Shown here piece after piece: positions 37,191 to 48,800 of a stretch of DNA of 64,000 bases. The stretch is taken from the NCBI GenBank assembly GCA_036874045.1, contig CM072342.1:1386501-1450500 (forward strand). The letters are read 5' to 3'. The position numbers were made by a program, and so were the translations under genes. The notes under the pieces are model-generated. The model was given only the letters and a program-made list of their open reading frames with translations, was not told the DNA's origin and did no database searches. Each line of letters begins with the position of its first letter. Positions within the stretch are counted from its first letter, which is position 1. Source of the stretch: Cymodocea nodosa (lineage: Eukaryota; Streptophyta; Magnoliopsida; Alismatales; Cymodoceaceae).

Positions 37191-39057
37191 TGATAGTGGC
37201 GGTAGAAGAAGAAGAAGAAGAAGACGAAGACAACACTACCAAGGCAGAGGCTAATAAGTATGTCTGAAATCAATTGGAAGATTTCTGGCATCTGTACATA
37301 AAAATGCTTCGGAAGATTTCTCTCTTGAAGGAGGGGATGAAGTGGTCATGTGAATATGTTGAAATTTGTTTCGCATCGTACGATGATGATATCGGAATAA
37401 CTTTTAATTTTATATGAATTCCCAAGTTCTTTCATTATTATTATTTAATACTATATATTTCTTGCACCATAAAAATTTCCAATATTTATCATGTTTTTTA
37501 TGGAATTGAAAACGAGCATTACTTTCTCATGGTCCTCATAAGATAATGAATGTCGTTACCTTTACGGATGTGAATAGGCAAAATTCAACTCTTAATACTT
37601 CAAGTTTAATAGCTAGCGAAACGAATTCAAATCGATTATCAGAAGAAAAAAAAAAAAAAAAAAAAAAAAACTATTTTCTAAAGCCTTATCTTTAGTCATA
37701 GATGTAATGCCCAATAGATAAGGTTAATGAATAATTAAGCATATGAAGTATAAATATCGGTCAGAGGTTTTCACACCAGCAATGAAACAAAAAGCTTACC
37801 ACCATAGGTCCCTCTGTAACTGTGGTCCAAGCTGTTAGATATAAGATTGATTTGTTTCAAATCATGTTTAAATTATAAATTTACAATGATTTAACGGTAA
37901 TAAAATAAAAAACTTTAACACAACAATTTATGATGAAAATCAAGTAAATTATACATAATAGTTTCCAAGAGTTCAATGTTGCTATAGATACTAAACTAAA
38001 AATGCCGTAGATACTTTTTTTACAATAACTTAAAACCCATCAATAATAAAGATTATATCAATATTTATAAAGAAAAAACATCTATTTATTTTAGATATAA
38101 TTTTCATTGTTAATATACTTTAAGTTGATAAATGTAAATAGAATTTGTACCCACAATATTTTTAATTGGGTGCATTCCCCTAATTTTTAATTGTGAACAT
38201 CAATCTCCTAATCCATTTTTTCTTCAATTATAAGATTATCGAGTTTTAATTTTTATAATCAAATATTCAAGACATCTTCAATACTTTAAAATCAAATCAA
38301 TTTTAATTATCTCATTAAATATGCATAATCTAAATTCCCTATTATTTGAACCAAACCAAAGCCACATAGCTTATGCGTTCATAAAAAATATAAAATTTCA
38401 ATAAAATCTAAAATCACATTTAAAATTACATTAAAAACACATACAGCAACCAAGACATAATCCCACTCCGTGGGGTCGACCATTTCAAGTATTTCTATCT
38501 ATAATCAAATATTTAGTTAAATTAGATGAATTTAATTTTTTAATAATTTCTAACCAAGTAATTTTAAACTTACCTTTACATTAAGAATACACATTAAAAT
38601 AAAAAATTTTACCCATAAATCATGATTAATTCAATCCAAATTTAATATATTGTTCATCATTTACTGAAATATCCTCCTAATATAGAAAAGTACAAAATTA
38701 TTCCTTAATTCAATGGATGAACAGATCGATAGCTACGAGAATTTAAAAAAACCCGTATCTGTATCTTTGTGAATACAACTAAAAGAATGAAAATTTCAAT
38801 TGTTATTTATCTTAAACGAGATGATTTGGAACAAGTAGCAAGCAGAAACCTATCTTATTTACACCCCTACTACTACGAGCTTCACATGGGAATACGTGAA
38901 ATTTTCCATGGGGAAGATAAACAAACAAGAAATTCCCTCACATTCCATCAAACAAAGAGGCCCATACCTTCACAAAGCAGATTTGGAGGTTAAACATGGA
39001 AAACCAAATCATAGCAACTAACCAGAAGAAAAGCAACAAATGAGGTGGATAAAATTT
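37191..39057. other. Intergenic DNA with poly-A and an RTE remnant
   Basis: A run of about 27 A at 37646-37671, then AT-rich DNA. 38441-38610 is an antisense RTE 3' end (separate entry). 38700-39000 has a short frame with no recognised family. 39000-39057 is the AR401 3' flank. Confidence 0.5.
38441..38610 (-). mobile_element. RTE-type LINE 3' end fragment
   Basis: ACCAAGACATAATCCCACTC and GTGGGGTCGACC are the complement of the conserved RTE 3' end (GTCGACCCCAC...GGGATTATG). The same words recur at 45.1 and 52.5 kb. Orientation is minus; heavily truncated. Confidence 0.65.
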
Positions 39058-42000
39058 TCAGCACCGGAGAAAAGCAACAGTTGCAACTCGTGAACCCTCT
39101 ACCCCTCCAAACATTATTGTTGGGTATGTCCGAATGTGATCGAGGTACTGAAAAGTAGGAGGAATGTTGATTTCTTGGTCAGGGTCCTGAGCGCAAGTCT
39201 TTTTCTGGTTGAAGTTTACTACTTCTTGCACCAACTCATCCTTTGTGTTGTTACATGATGTAACCACCTGAAAATAGTGACAGTAAATGAATAGAGAACA
39301 TTGACAATAATCAGTGACCTCATATTTCAAGAGTTTTGGAATTCCTGCTATCAATAACTTATCGTCAAGGAGAAGGTATAACCGATCTGAGGAAAAGTAT
39401 GAGTAAAAGGCTTTGACTAACCAGTATGCCACCGGAAGCAATTAACTTCGAAATAGATTCCCAATACATCAACCTGAAGTTAATTATGCAAGAAAATATC
39501 AAAGCAGCATCCTAGAGAATTTTGCAAGCCAGCAGAAAAACATCAGTTTCCTAACATATATGGGACCACGAATCCTGGAGCAAATTGGCATGACAGTGAA
39601 GAAGAAAACTTAAATTGCCTTCTATATAATACTATGACATAATAATCTAACCCATATTTTTAAGTAATTAATCCGCAAATGCAAAAAACTTGCTACATTA
39701 CAATATTTTATGTTGAGTCAACCACATAAAAATCATCTATTTTTTTCAATATATTCAGTGAGTCAATTTCAAAGTCAAAGAAAACCTAATAGATTTATTC
39801 ATTTCCGTTTTCATTGTTTCCAAATTGAGACATATACCGGAGAAATGCATGGCATGTCAAGAAAAAGGTAATACTAGATATATGTAGCCATTCTGGTAGT
39901 AATAGCCTATCTTTGAACAGAATGAAAATTATTATGTTGGTTTCACTGTTTTATGACTCCAGTCATTCCAACTTAATAGGAAGAGTTTCAATGAATTGGC
40001 AAGTCTATGGTACTCCAACCATTTCTTCTTCTGACCAAAAGAGCTTAGCGGGACCTGTCTGTAGTCAGTATTTTACCCGTATACTGTAATGCTATGCACA
40101 TTGTAAATGACAAAAAACCATTACCTTCTCACTGGACCCTCTGGATGCAGTCCAATGGCATCTAAAGTTCCCTTGTCCATAACAAGATCATACTGTTTCA
40201 CCAATTTAGAATCAAGAATATCATCAACCTACAACAAATGCAACAGATTCAAGATCAATATTAAGATTCAATGGACATTGTGAAACTGAAAATTGGAATT
40301 CTACAATTGTCACTTGGCTGCCGTATCATTACTACAGACACCAGAGAACATAATTTTCTTTTAAAAAAGCTGACGTTTAATATCATACCTACTATAACAG
40401 CATAACAACAGGAATGGTTAAAATCATGTAGATACATTCAAACAAGTGTAATTTTAACTATAGCAAATCAGTCCACTCGTATCAGTACAAAATCAGCAGC
40501 AGTGTATTCCTACAAACATAATTTATATCCACAATCCATGCAGGAATAATCAGATTCTCTGTGAGAGCATGAGATTTGTGTCTTCTGATGTTCCAAGTAT
40601 AATGGTATCATGCTATTCAAAAAAAGACAGAAAAAATGCCCATCACCAAGCATGACAATACTAGAAATGAATTCCCACAATGTTAGAGGGAAAAAAATGA
40701 TGACATACCATGAAGTTAATGTCAGTATATCCATCACGAGCTGCAATGTTTCTTGCTAGGTTGATTCCTGCTTCACTATAATCGATTCCTGTCAAATCAG
40801 TGAACCTGAAAATTTAGTTCGTCAGCACATATTTCCAGAAATCTGAATTATGTTATTAATCCTAACAGTCAAAAGTGTCTTCGGTATACTAGTTAAAAGA
40901 AGAAAATTAATTAGTGTAGAAGAAACTAAAAGAAACAAAAAAAGACTTAAAAAACTACTTGGTCAAAAATTGTAAAGAAAAAATTAAATTTATATAATTT
41001 AACTAAAGATTTGACAACCAATAAAAATATATAGAAAAAAGGATATGTGTGACCAACTCTACATAGTGGGATTATGACAGGTTGTTATTATAGGAGTCAA
41101 AAGTGTCTTGGTAATGGTGTAAATTTCATTTTTGTGGTTGTTTCTATATGAATGAATAAGAGATGAATCATATCAAGCATACCACACTAGAATGAGAACA
41201 TATGCATCAATGGAAAAATATGGCAATAATTGTTCTATTAGATAAAGAGAAAACTAAATTTGTTGAATACAATTGCTATCTTAAAGCAGATTATAGAATA
41301 CGAAATTCACATTATTGAATTGATGGCAATTATCAATTATCAAATAGGTATAGAAGTACTAAAAACCATAAAATAGAGGTGGAGATGCTTTCTATGTTAG
41401 AGCTAATTATCTTGCCCTTTACATGAAAAAAATTATGCAGTCAATTAAAAAATGTTATAATATGTAAAAAATAATAATATATTAGTGTTCTATAAAAAAA
41501 TTTCCCAAGTGGATTGTAAAGACACAAGAAATAGGTGGAAGGAGGTTATCATTGGCAAAGATAATGCCTTTATATATAAAAATTACAAAAACATGATCAT
41601 CACAACACTAACAATGTGAGATTAAACCTACATACAACACACACATAATATCTTAACGTTCTAACATCCTCCCTTAAGTTGGAGCATCTAACTTACAACA
41701 AACTTAATGAAAACTTAAACATAGCTAAAAAAACTGATATATAAAGAAATATAAAAACTAATTACTGTAGCAGTAGGAACAACAAAGGGAATAATTTGAA
41801 ATAATCCTAAGAAGAACTATATCTTGAATAGTAGTAGATTAACTATAGGATAATACAATCTAAAGCAGTAAAACAGATAAAACAAATATGGCTTATCCTT
41901 AGGAAGTAAAAAGTAGGTAGATGTGATTTACCCTCAGGATAATTTTTGTGCTTTTTACCTTTTTTAATACTACCACCACTTTTTTACCTTTCTGTTTTCT

Positions 42001-44552
42001 TTCCTCCTCTTTTTTCTCTCTCTTATTGCCTTTCTTTCTCCTTTTTTCTCATTCTCTCATCAACAGAACTCACAACTACCCCACTATCCCTATTCCTGAA
42101 ATCAAATGGGAGCTTTGATGACATGAAAGGACAATCCACAACTACATCACTGAAGCACTCCTTCAGTTGGCAGGACCTTAGTGAACGACATCACCCCAAG
42201 ATCCCTTATGGATTAGGGCTTTAAATCTATCATGTGGAATGACAACAAGGACCTCACCATCATCAGGATTATCAATCACCACCTCCTATGGTTACTGCTT
42301 CTCTGATTTTCTATCTCAGTAACGTTGTTGGCAAGATCTAAGATGACATCCCCATTGACCTTGTCCTTCAAGGGCACTAACACCACCTCCTTCAACTGCT
42401 TGATGACATAAGTAACGACTGCAATGATGGATAAATTTGCCGAATGGCTCTATCTTCTGCAGCCTCTGCTTTAGGCACCCAATGTCAGGGTCGGGAGGAA
42501 GGTGACCAACAATTGAGAATTTCCTTCTCCTTGCCTACATATCTCACACTCTTAAACTCTCAAACCTGTGCTCCAATGCCATTTGAAGACATAAAAATGG
42601 GTGGAAGTAGATTACCATTAGCAAAAACAATACATCTATATGTAGAGACTACAAAGGCATGATTATCATAACACTAGTAATGTAGAACTAAGCTCATGCA
42701 CAACACAATAGTATCTTAATATTCTAACATAAATATTTTAATTAAACTATCAGATGAATATTCTGTGATATTTTTAGAGATACTTTAATGTTAGACAGAT
42801 TTTCTCTAACAACAAAGCTCAAAACATTGCTCTCCTGAAATTCAAAAATCCAGATTGGATATATTTGCAAAATTTTCTGAATCCGGAGTTTCTATGTACT
42901 CGATCAAAACAGGAGATTAATAGAGAAGTTTTGTTCTTTCATAATAGGACAGGCTGGACAGCAAAGATATACAATTAATTAGAAACCCACATCAAAGGAA
43001 ATGCAAAGATACATCATAAAAACTTCAGTTGTTAATGCTTGAAAGATTACGTGAAAAGAGAAGAATTCCAGAAAATGGAAAAACCAACACTATTATCAAA
43101 AAATAAAAAGAGAATGATAAGTTAGCTAGACTCTCCAAATCATATGGAGATAAATTAACAGTTGTTAGAGAAAATAATGTATTAAGGTTTTTTGTTGTAA
43201 GTGGGTTTAGTCCCACATTACTAGAGTGATGTTTATCTCTTCTATGTAGCCTCTATATATAGAGGCCTTGTTTGCTTATGAATGAAATACAATTTCCACC
43301 CATTTCTTATATTTCAACAGTAGTTTATGCCATATTTAGGAAAATGCAGTTCTACACAATGGAGATGCAGCAATACCCTTGTTTTTTCAGTTCTTGCAGG
43401 AGCAGACCGTTACCAGTCCCAACATCAAGTACGCTCCACCTAGACAAGTCTTTACGGGTGTCACAGCTGGAATCAAATTTATCACTTGTGCCAGCAGCCA
43501 TACTACCGTCAAAGTTGATGCACAAGTCCTTAGTCCAGGTGATAACAGTATCCATGACTTCAGCCCCAAACCTGTGCAAAGGAAAGTCAGAACTACTGAG
43601 ATACAGTTTCTTTAACAAAAGCAAAAACTGAAATTTCAATGAAAATTAGATTTCATTGTATGTTGCATAACCGCAAATTCAAGCTGAATCTCCCTAAGAT
43701 TGCCCTGCACTTCCCAGTACATTTTTTTTTATAACTAAGGACATCTTTGGTCTTTATCACCTACAATGTTGTCTTGTCAAATTTCCAAAGATCAATTTGT
43801 GAATCCTGTCAATTGCCAACCAAAATCAAGGAAAGAAAAATGTTCACCATGATAACACGTTCGGAGAAGATTACTCACCAAATTTCACCAGCATGTCCAT
43901 GTTCATGAAAATTCGCAAGATCTTCCGCATATGTATCATCCCAATAGTTCTGTAAGCCCAAGTTAGACGCTTCCATGTCACTGGCATCTGTCGACTCCTT
44001 GTCAGAACTGCAAGAAATTTTCAGGAAAAAAATGTTTCTTATTGTTATCGTCTATTGTTCTAGGACAATCATCTAAAATTACATCATTCAAAAATTCAAA
44101 AAGGAACACAAAAACACTTGAAATACAGATGCGCTCCAAAATTCATGTTCCAACTGCTGTCCATGGAACACGCTGCCAAGAAAGTCGAATCGTTCTCCCA
44201 CAATTAAACAAAAAAACTTTGATCCAATACCAGATTAACACAAAAGTTAGAAGAGGCGGAGAACAACAAAGGTAAGATGGATTTTCATTTTTTTCTATAT
44301 TTCTAGTAGGAGTGTTGGATGGAGAACGGACTTGTAAACGAACGGGGCCGGGATAACGCAGGCGGAGAGCATCTCGGAGGCGTCGACGTGGCGCTGCTCG
44401 TCGTCGAGGGTGCTCCCATACTCGCTCTTGATCGACCAGGAATCAGCCGCGACGGAGCGATCGTCGTCGGAGACCACATCAGCGGAGCCTATAGGTGTAT
44501 TCCGAGAGTGGATCGGATCGGGATCCTCCGGTGGCCATCGCATTCCCGCCAT
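39058..44552 (-). CDS. AR401: AR401/EEF1AKMT2-like protein-lysine methyltransferase
   Basis: Seven exons on the minus strand: 44552-44332, 44007-43879, 43571-43377, 40805-40709, 40228-40125, 39473-39422, 39267-39058; 335 residues, all phases closing. The N-terminus is Asp/Ser-rich and probably disordered. YWDDTYAEDLANFHEHGHAGEIW is the family's lead-in. The class I SAM fold follows: motif I VLDVGTGNG at about 164-172, post-I GIDYSEAG, motif II-like VDDILD, VMDKGTLDAIGLHPEGP and GGILVVTSCN. This is the Efm4/METTL10 family, which methylates a lysine of elongation factor 1A in yeast and human; Arabidopsis AR401 (At1g66680) is the plant member. The exon 1 donor (AA|GTCCGT) is weak and the least certain junction. 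The third intron (2.57 kb) carries LTR elements. Confidence 0.9.
41515..42729 (-). mobile_element. TRIM-like small LTR retrotransposon in an AR401 intron
   Basis: Two direct repeats of about 150 bp: 42584-42729 (5' LTR on minus) and 41515-41666 (3' LTR). Both start TGTTAGAA and end in CA. Two bases after the 5' LTR is TGGCATTGGAGC (42570-42581), close to the TGGTATCAGAGC primer site for initiator tRNA-Met. Just before the 3' LTR is a polypurine tract CTTAAGGGAGGA (41667-41678). The internal part is about 0.9 kb and has no recognisable gag or pol. Flanks TGGAT and TAAAT may be a decayed target duplication. Confidence 0.75.
43163..43316 (+). mobile_element. Solo LTR with 5-bp target duplication
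   Basis: 154 bp from TGTTAGAG to ATTTCA, flanked on both sides by ACAGT (43158-43162 and 43317-43321). It has an internal TATA box (CTATATATAGAGG). It shares TACTAG, TGTAG-CTCTA-ATATAGA and TTCCACCCATTT blocks with the LTRs of the 41.5-42.7 kb element, so it is the same family in the opposite orientation. It ends 60 bases from the AR401 exon 3 donor. Confidence 0.88.
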
Positions 44553-44599
44553 AGCTGGAAAGCCCGGAAAGCAAAAGAGACCTCACAACAGAGAGAGAC

Positions 44600-45097
44600 T
44601 GAGGGCGGAGAGACCAGCGCCGAGGGGAAATAGAGGATTCCGAGGACGAGTTTGCTTTTCGGCCCGTACCCGAAGAAAATCAAAAGCCACCAAATACCAG
44701 ACAGTTAATTAACGAAAATTACCATGAATCGATTGCAAAATTTCAACTAGTCAGAGGATAATATTCCTAATTGTTTGATTTAAAAATTATCATTCTATTT
44801 TAAACATACATTATATAATTTTGTTAGAAAAAAAATCTTGTATTCAAATTAAAGATTCTGTAATTTAATAGGTTTAGGATTTAATATGGTCAAATTATAT
44901 TATTAATTAAAAAAAACCAAACTATGTTTGGAAAAAAATATTAAAAATTATAAAAATAATAATACTTATTAGCTTTAGCGATCAAAGAGGCCTTTAGGCA
45001 GTGTTTGACGTACCAAAGTAAGTGGGGAAATAGGCTGAGATTTATTTTATCCCAATGATACGTCACGGAAGTAAGGAATGCTTATTCTAATAATAAT
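44600..45097. other. AR401 upstream region
   Basis: 5' flank of AR401, then AT-rich DNA. Nothing recognised. Confidence 0.45.
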
Positions 45098-45625
45098 TCA
45101 AGTCATGATCTTATGGTCATATAAATCTTTTTTTATATATTTTTATTTATGATTATATCATTGATTAAATTACATAAATTTAAATATTTTTCTACAATTC
45201 TTAATAAGTAATTTTAGACTTTCCTATACTTCTTTTAATTTTTTCTGCACTGACTAATTATTTTCTTTTAATTGAGATATACTTTGGCGTTATAAGAACG
45301 TAACTAAATCACATCAATTGATTTTCTTTTATCTTCGATAGATACAACCCTCCTTTTGCTCTTGACAAAATCATTTTTAAGCTTAGTTATAATATTATTA
45401 CCCAGTCATACATCTTACTGATATTAACATTTTGCGCATAATCTTGTTTTACATCTTAGCATTTTGAATCATAAAATATAATTGAGTAAATAACAATTTT
45501 ATAAAATTTTATTTTTAATTTTAAGAATACCCTTAATTACATAATATTTTAAAACCATTTCTGTATTTCCTTATCTTACTTTAATTTTATAAATAATATC
45601 CTCCATAATTTGACCTTGTTAGTTC
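45098..45625 (-). mobile_element. RTE-type LINE 3' fragment
   Basis: On the minus strand it runs parallel to the fragment at 52.5-53.1 kb: TTAAAATTAAAAATAAAATTTTATA blocks, a FYDSK-like peptide and the ACATAAATTTAAATATTTTTCTACAATTCTTAATAAGTA complement. Many changes and stops. It lies in the downstream flank of SDA1. Confidence 0.65.
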
Positions 45626-45819
45626 TACCCTGCAATGATCTCTCTCAAAGAACAATGCCAAAAGACAGCAAACAGAATTACATAACTTTTTCTTTCTTGC
45701 AAAATTTAATCTACACATGGTTGAGCAGGAAAATAGATTCAAGCCGGTGTTTATCAAAGAATAAATAAACAAAATTGGGTAATGACACAAGTTCTCGGCA
45801 TGTCATTGTTTGCATGTGT

Positions 45820-48800
45820 TCACTTCTTCCAAGCTTTCTTCCCTCTGAACTGCTTGCCACCTCTCATGCTTTGTTTCCTCTTTTGTTGACGGGATTTTGC
45901 TACCTTGGCCTTTTTGGCAGCGAAAGGCATTGCCTTCTTGTGCTCTTTCTGTCTGTTGCTTAATCCACCTGTCTGTTCTCCAAGAAAGACAAGAAATATG
46001 ATTTAAATTTGAAAAAAAATTCACTTGGAGGCTTCTTTTAAAAAAAAAATCAGAATGAATGGTTGGTTCGGTGAGTAGAAGGCGTGGTATAAGCTTCGGA
46101 AAAAATTGAAATTTTTTCACTTGGATTTTTAAAAAATCGGTATGAACGGTTAATTCAGTGAGTATAAGCTTCAAATTTGCTAAAAACAGAAAACTCGGGA
46201 GGAATAATCAATTGATGACAGCTTCCCGAGGATTGACCGTAACATCAGTAGGTTTCAACAAGCCAAAAAAATAAGATGCGGATGTATCAAAAATTCAAAG
46301 CACCTTATTAATCGAGGAACACATCCAATTTTCAATAATAAACTAATTTGCTGCAACCAGTCAACCACCAGAAACATAAAGCTACCTATCTATATCACTA
46401 CTAGATAGTCCTTATGTTTCGAATGATAATATATTGTGAATTAGTAAACATCAGTGAAAAACACATCTTAAAGGACAAGGACATTCACCAATTTCATGCA
46501 CAGCATTAGGCAATAAATCATAAAACAAGATTTTGATTCACAGGCTAGCACTACCATAACTGCAATAACCAAAGTGTTTAATGTTTAATCAACTAATGAG
46601 TAATTATATTCACACCAAATTTAAAATATGATCATAAAGATTTTGAAAAAAAGAAGAAGGGTAATTATATATTGTACCTTTTTTTGTTTTACTGCCGCCC
46701 GTGCAAGATACTTCCCTCTGTCTTCCCTTCCTGCTTTAACTATTGCTAACCTCTGCTCCTTGCTGAGCTTTATTTTTATGTTAGCCTTTAATACAAAAAT
46801 GGTGCACGGTTGGAAGATGCCGCAATATGGTAAACCAGGAAAATTACATGTAAAATCATTATAGTTCTTCAGAAGAATAAGCCTGATATTTTCTATCAAG
46901 ATGCATATTTTATTTGACAAAAGTCATGAAATATCACATAGCAGGTGGAAAATCTACCCACAGACTATAGCTACTCTACAAGAACTAGTCTTGAGATGGA
47001 AATGCTCGATTTTATGTACTCAACTACAGAAGCAAAAAGCTTAGATTATTCCAGATTTTGTATTATTGTATATACCATCACAGAAAGAAATAGAAGCTCA
47101 CCTCAAGTTTAGCAGGGTCAACACGTTTTTTAGTTAACTCCTCAGAGGATGGAACTTTGAAAGCCGCTGTTCTGGTGTCAGAACTCTTTCTACGAATACC
47201 TTGCTGAGACAATGCAGCCTTAAGTTCCCTTTTTACCTAAGGGGAAAATAAATAAAATAAGTGACAGTGTAACACTGGAGCTTGAGAAAGACCACCATAT
47301 AAGCTTCAAGATAATGTATTCCATGAAATCAACAAGAAAGGTTAGTATCAATAAGAAAAGCATCATATTGAAGTTTGACTTTAGAACATTATATATCAGC
47401 AATTACTACATGGACTTGTGATATGAATCTATACAGAACATCGTAGTATTACTTTCATTTGACTTGTAAGCTTTATTAATATAAAATACAACATGATATG
47501 GAAAGTTTCTTAAAAATTTCCTTAACTGGTACTCAAAAATCAATATTGTGTGGTTGTATTATATCATATAGCTTAAAGGTGCACCAATGGTATCACATGT
47601 GCCCAAGCTCATCAATGTTAGAATGCAACATAAAGAAATGAACATACTCTTAGCTCTTTGATTAGTTTAAAATGCTCATTGGAAAGGAAGCCATCCGATG
47701 TGTCCTCAGAAGCTGGGGGTAATTTTGATCCTGCTAGCCTTTTTAGAGCCCGAAGGCTAGTGTTTGCAGAATCCAATTGTCCACCATAATCCAAAAGTTT
47801 CCGCTTGCGTGCTTTGCACTTCTTTTCCTCTCCTTTATTATCATCCTTGTTCGCAACATCATCATCTATATCACTATTAGCATCATTTTCATCATCATCA
47901 ACATCAATGCCATGACCACCACCATCATCACTGTCAAGATCATCACTACATCCATCAAAATCTTGCAGTTCCTCTTCTTCCTGGTTGTTATTGTCATCAC
48001 TGTCATCATTGTTGTCATTATCATCATCATCATCTTCTTCTTCTTCTTCTTCTTCTGTTAAGTTTTTACATTCAACTTCCATACCACTATTTGCTTCTGA
48101 TATATCTTGAGTATTTTCTCTAGCAGTAGCACATGAATTATCATTGATATCAGAATCATGACTATCATCCTCATCATCATCATCATCACCATCCGAAGCA
48201 GATTCAACATTTTCAAGCAACTCAATACCAGGAACATTTTCAACAATGCTCACTTCTCCAAATGCTTTTGGCTTTGCTTTTGGATTACTAGGTCGTCCAC
48301 GATCTTTCTTAAGAAGTAATGATGGACATATCTGCAAATGGACCAACATCATTTTCAGCAATAGTAAAATACATGAAAAAAATACAAAAATGATGCAGAA
48401 GGACAAACCTCTCTAAATAAGGTTATCAGGGAACGAGCAGCTGTAGAAACAGCTTTTTCATGTGACTTCTTGTAGAGAACAAGGTCTTGAAGCAAATCAT
48501 CAGTCATAAGCTGTAAGTTACCAGACAAGTTCATCTTATGAGGCTTACCAATATATGATGGTACGAGGTAGAGTAGAAATATGGTAACCAGTAACCACAT
48601 GCATCATGAAAAGCATAATGCAAACCAATTCTTTGCACAAGATGAGACACTTGGATTCTGATAAGTTGTGTTGTAGACATGGCCAATTCATTCATTAAGA
48701 ATGTTACCAGGTATGGGAGGCAGCTCAAACAGTATGCAAGAATTTCATGCCTTAGCACATTCATAAATCGAATAATTTTGAAAATGGAAATGAAAAATTA

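Noticed and set aside
47777-48061. Hydrophobic Ile-rich frame opposite the SDA1 acidic exon
   Set aside because: It is the mirror of the Asp/Glu codons (ATC/ATT from GAT), not a membrane protein.
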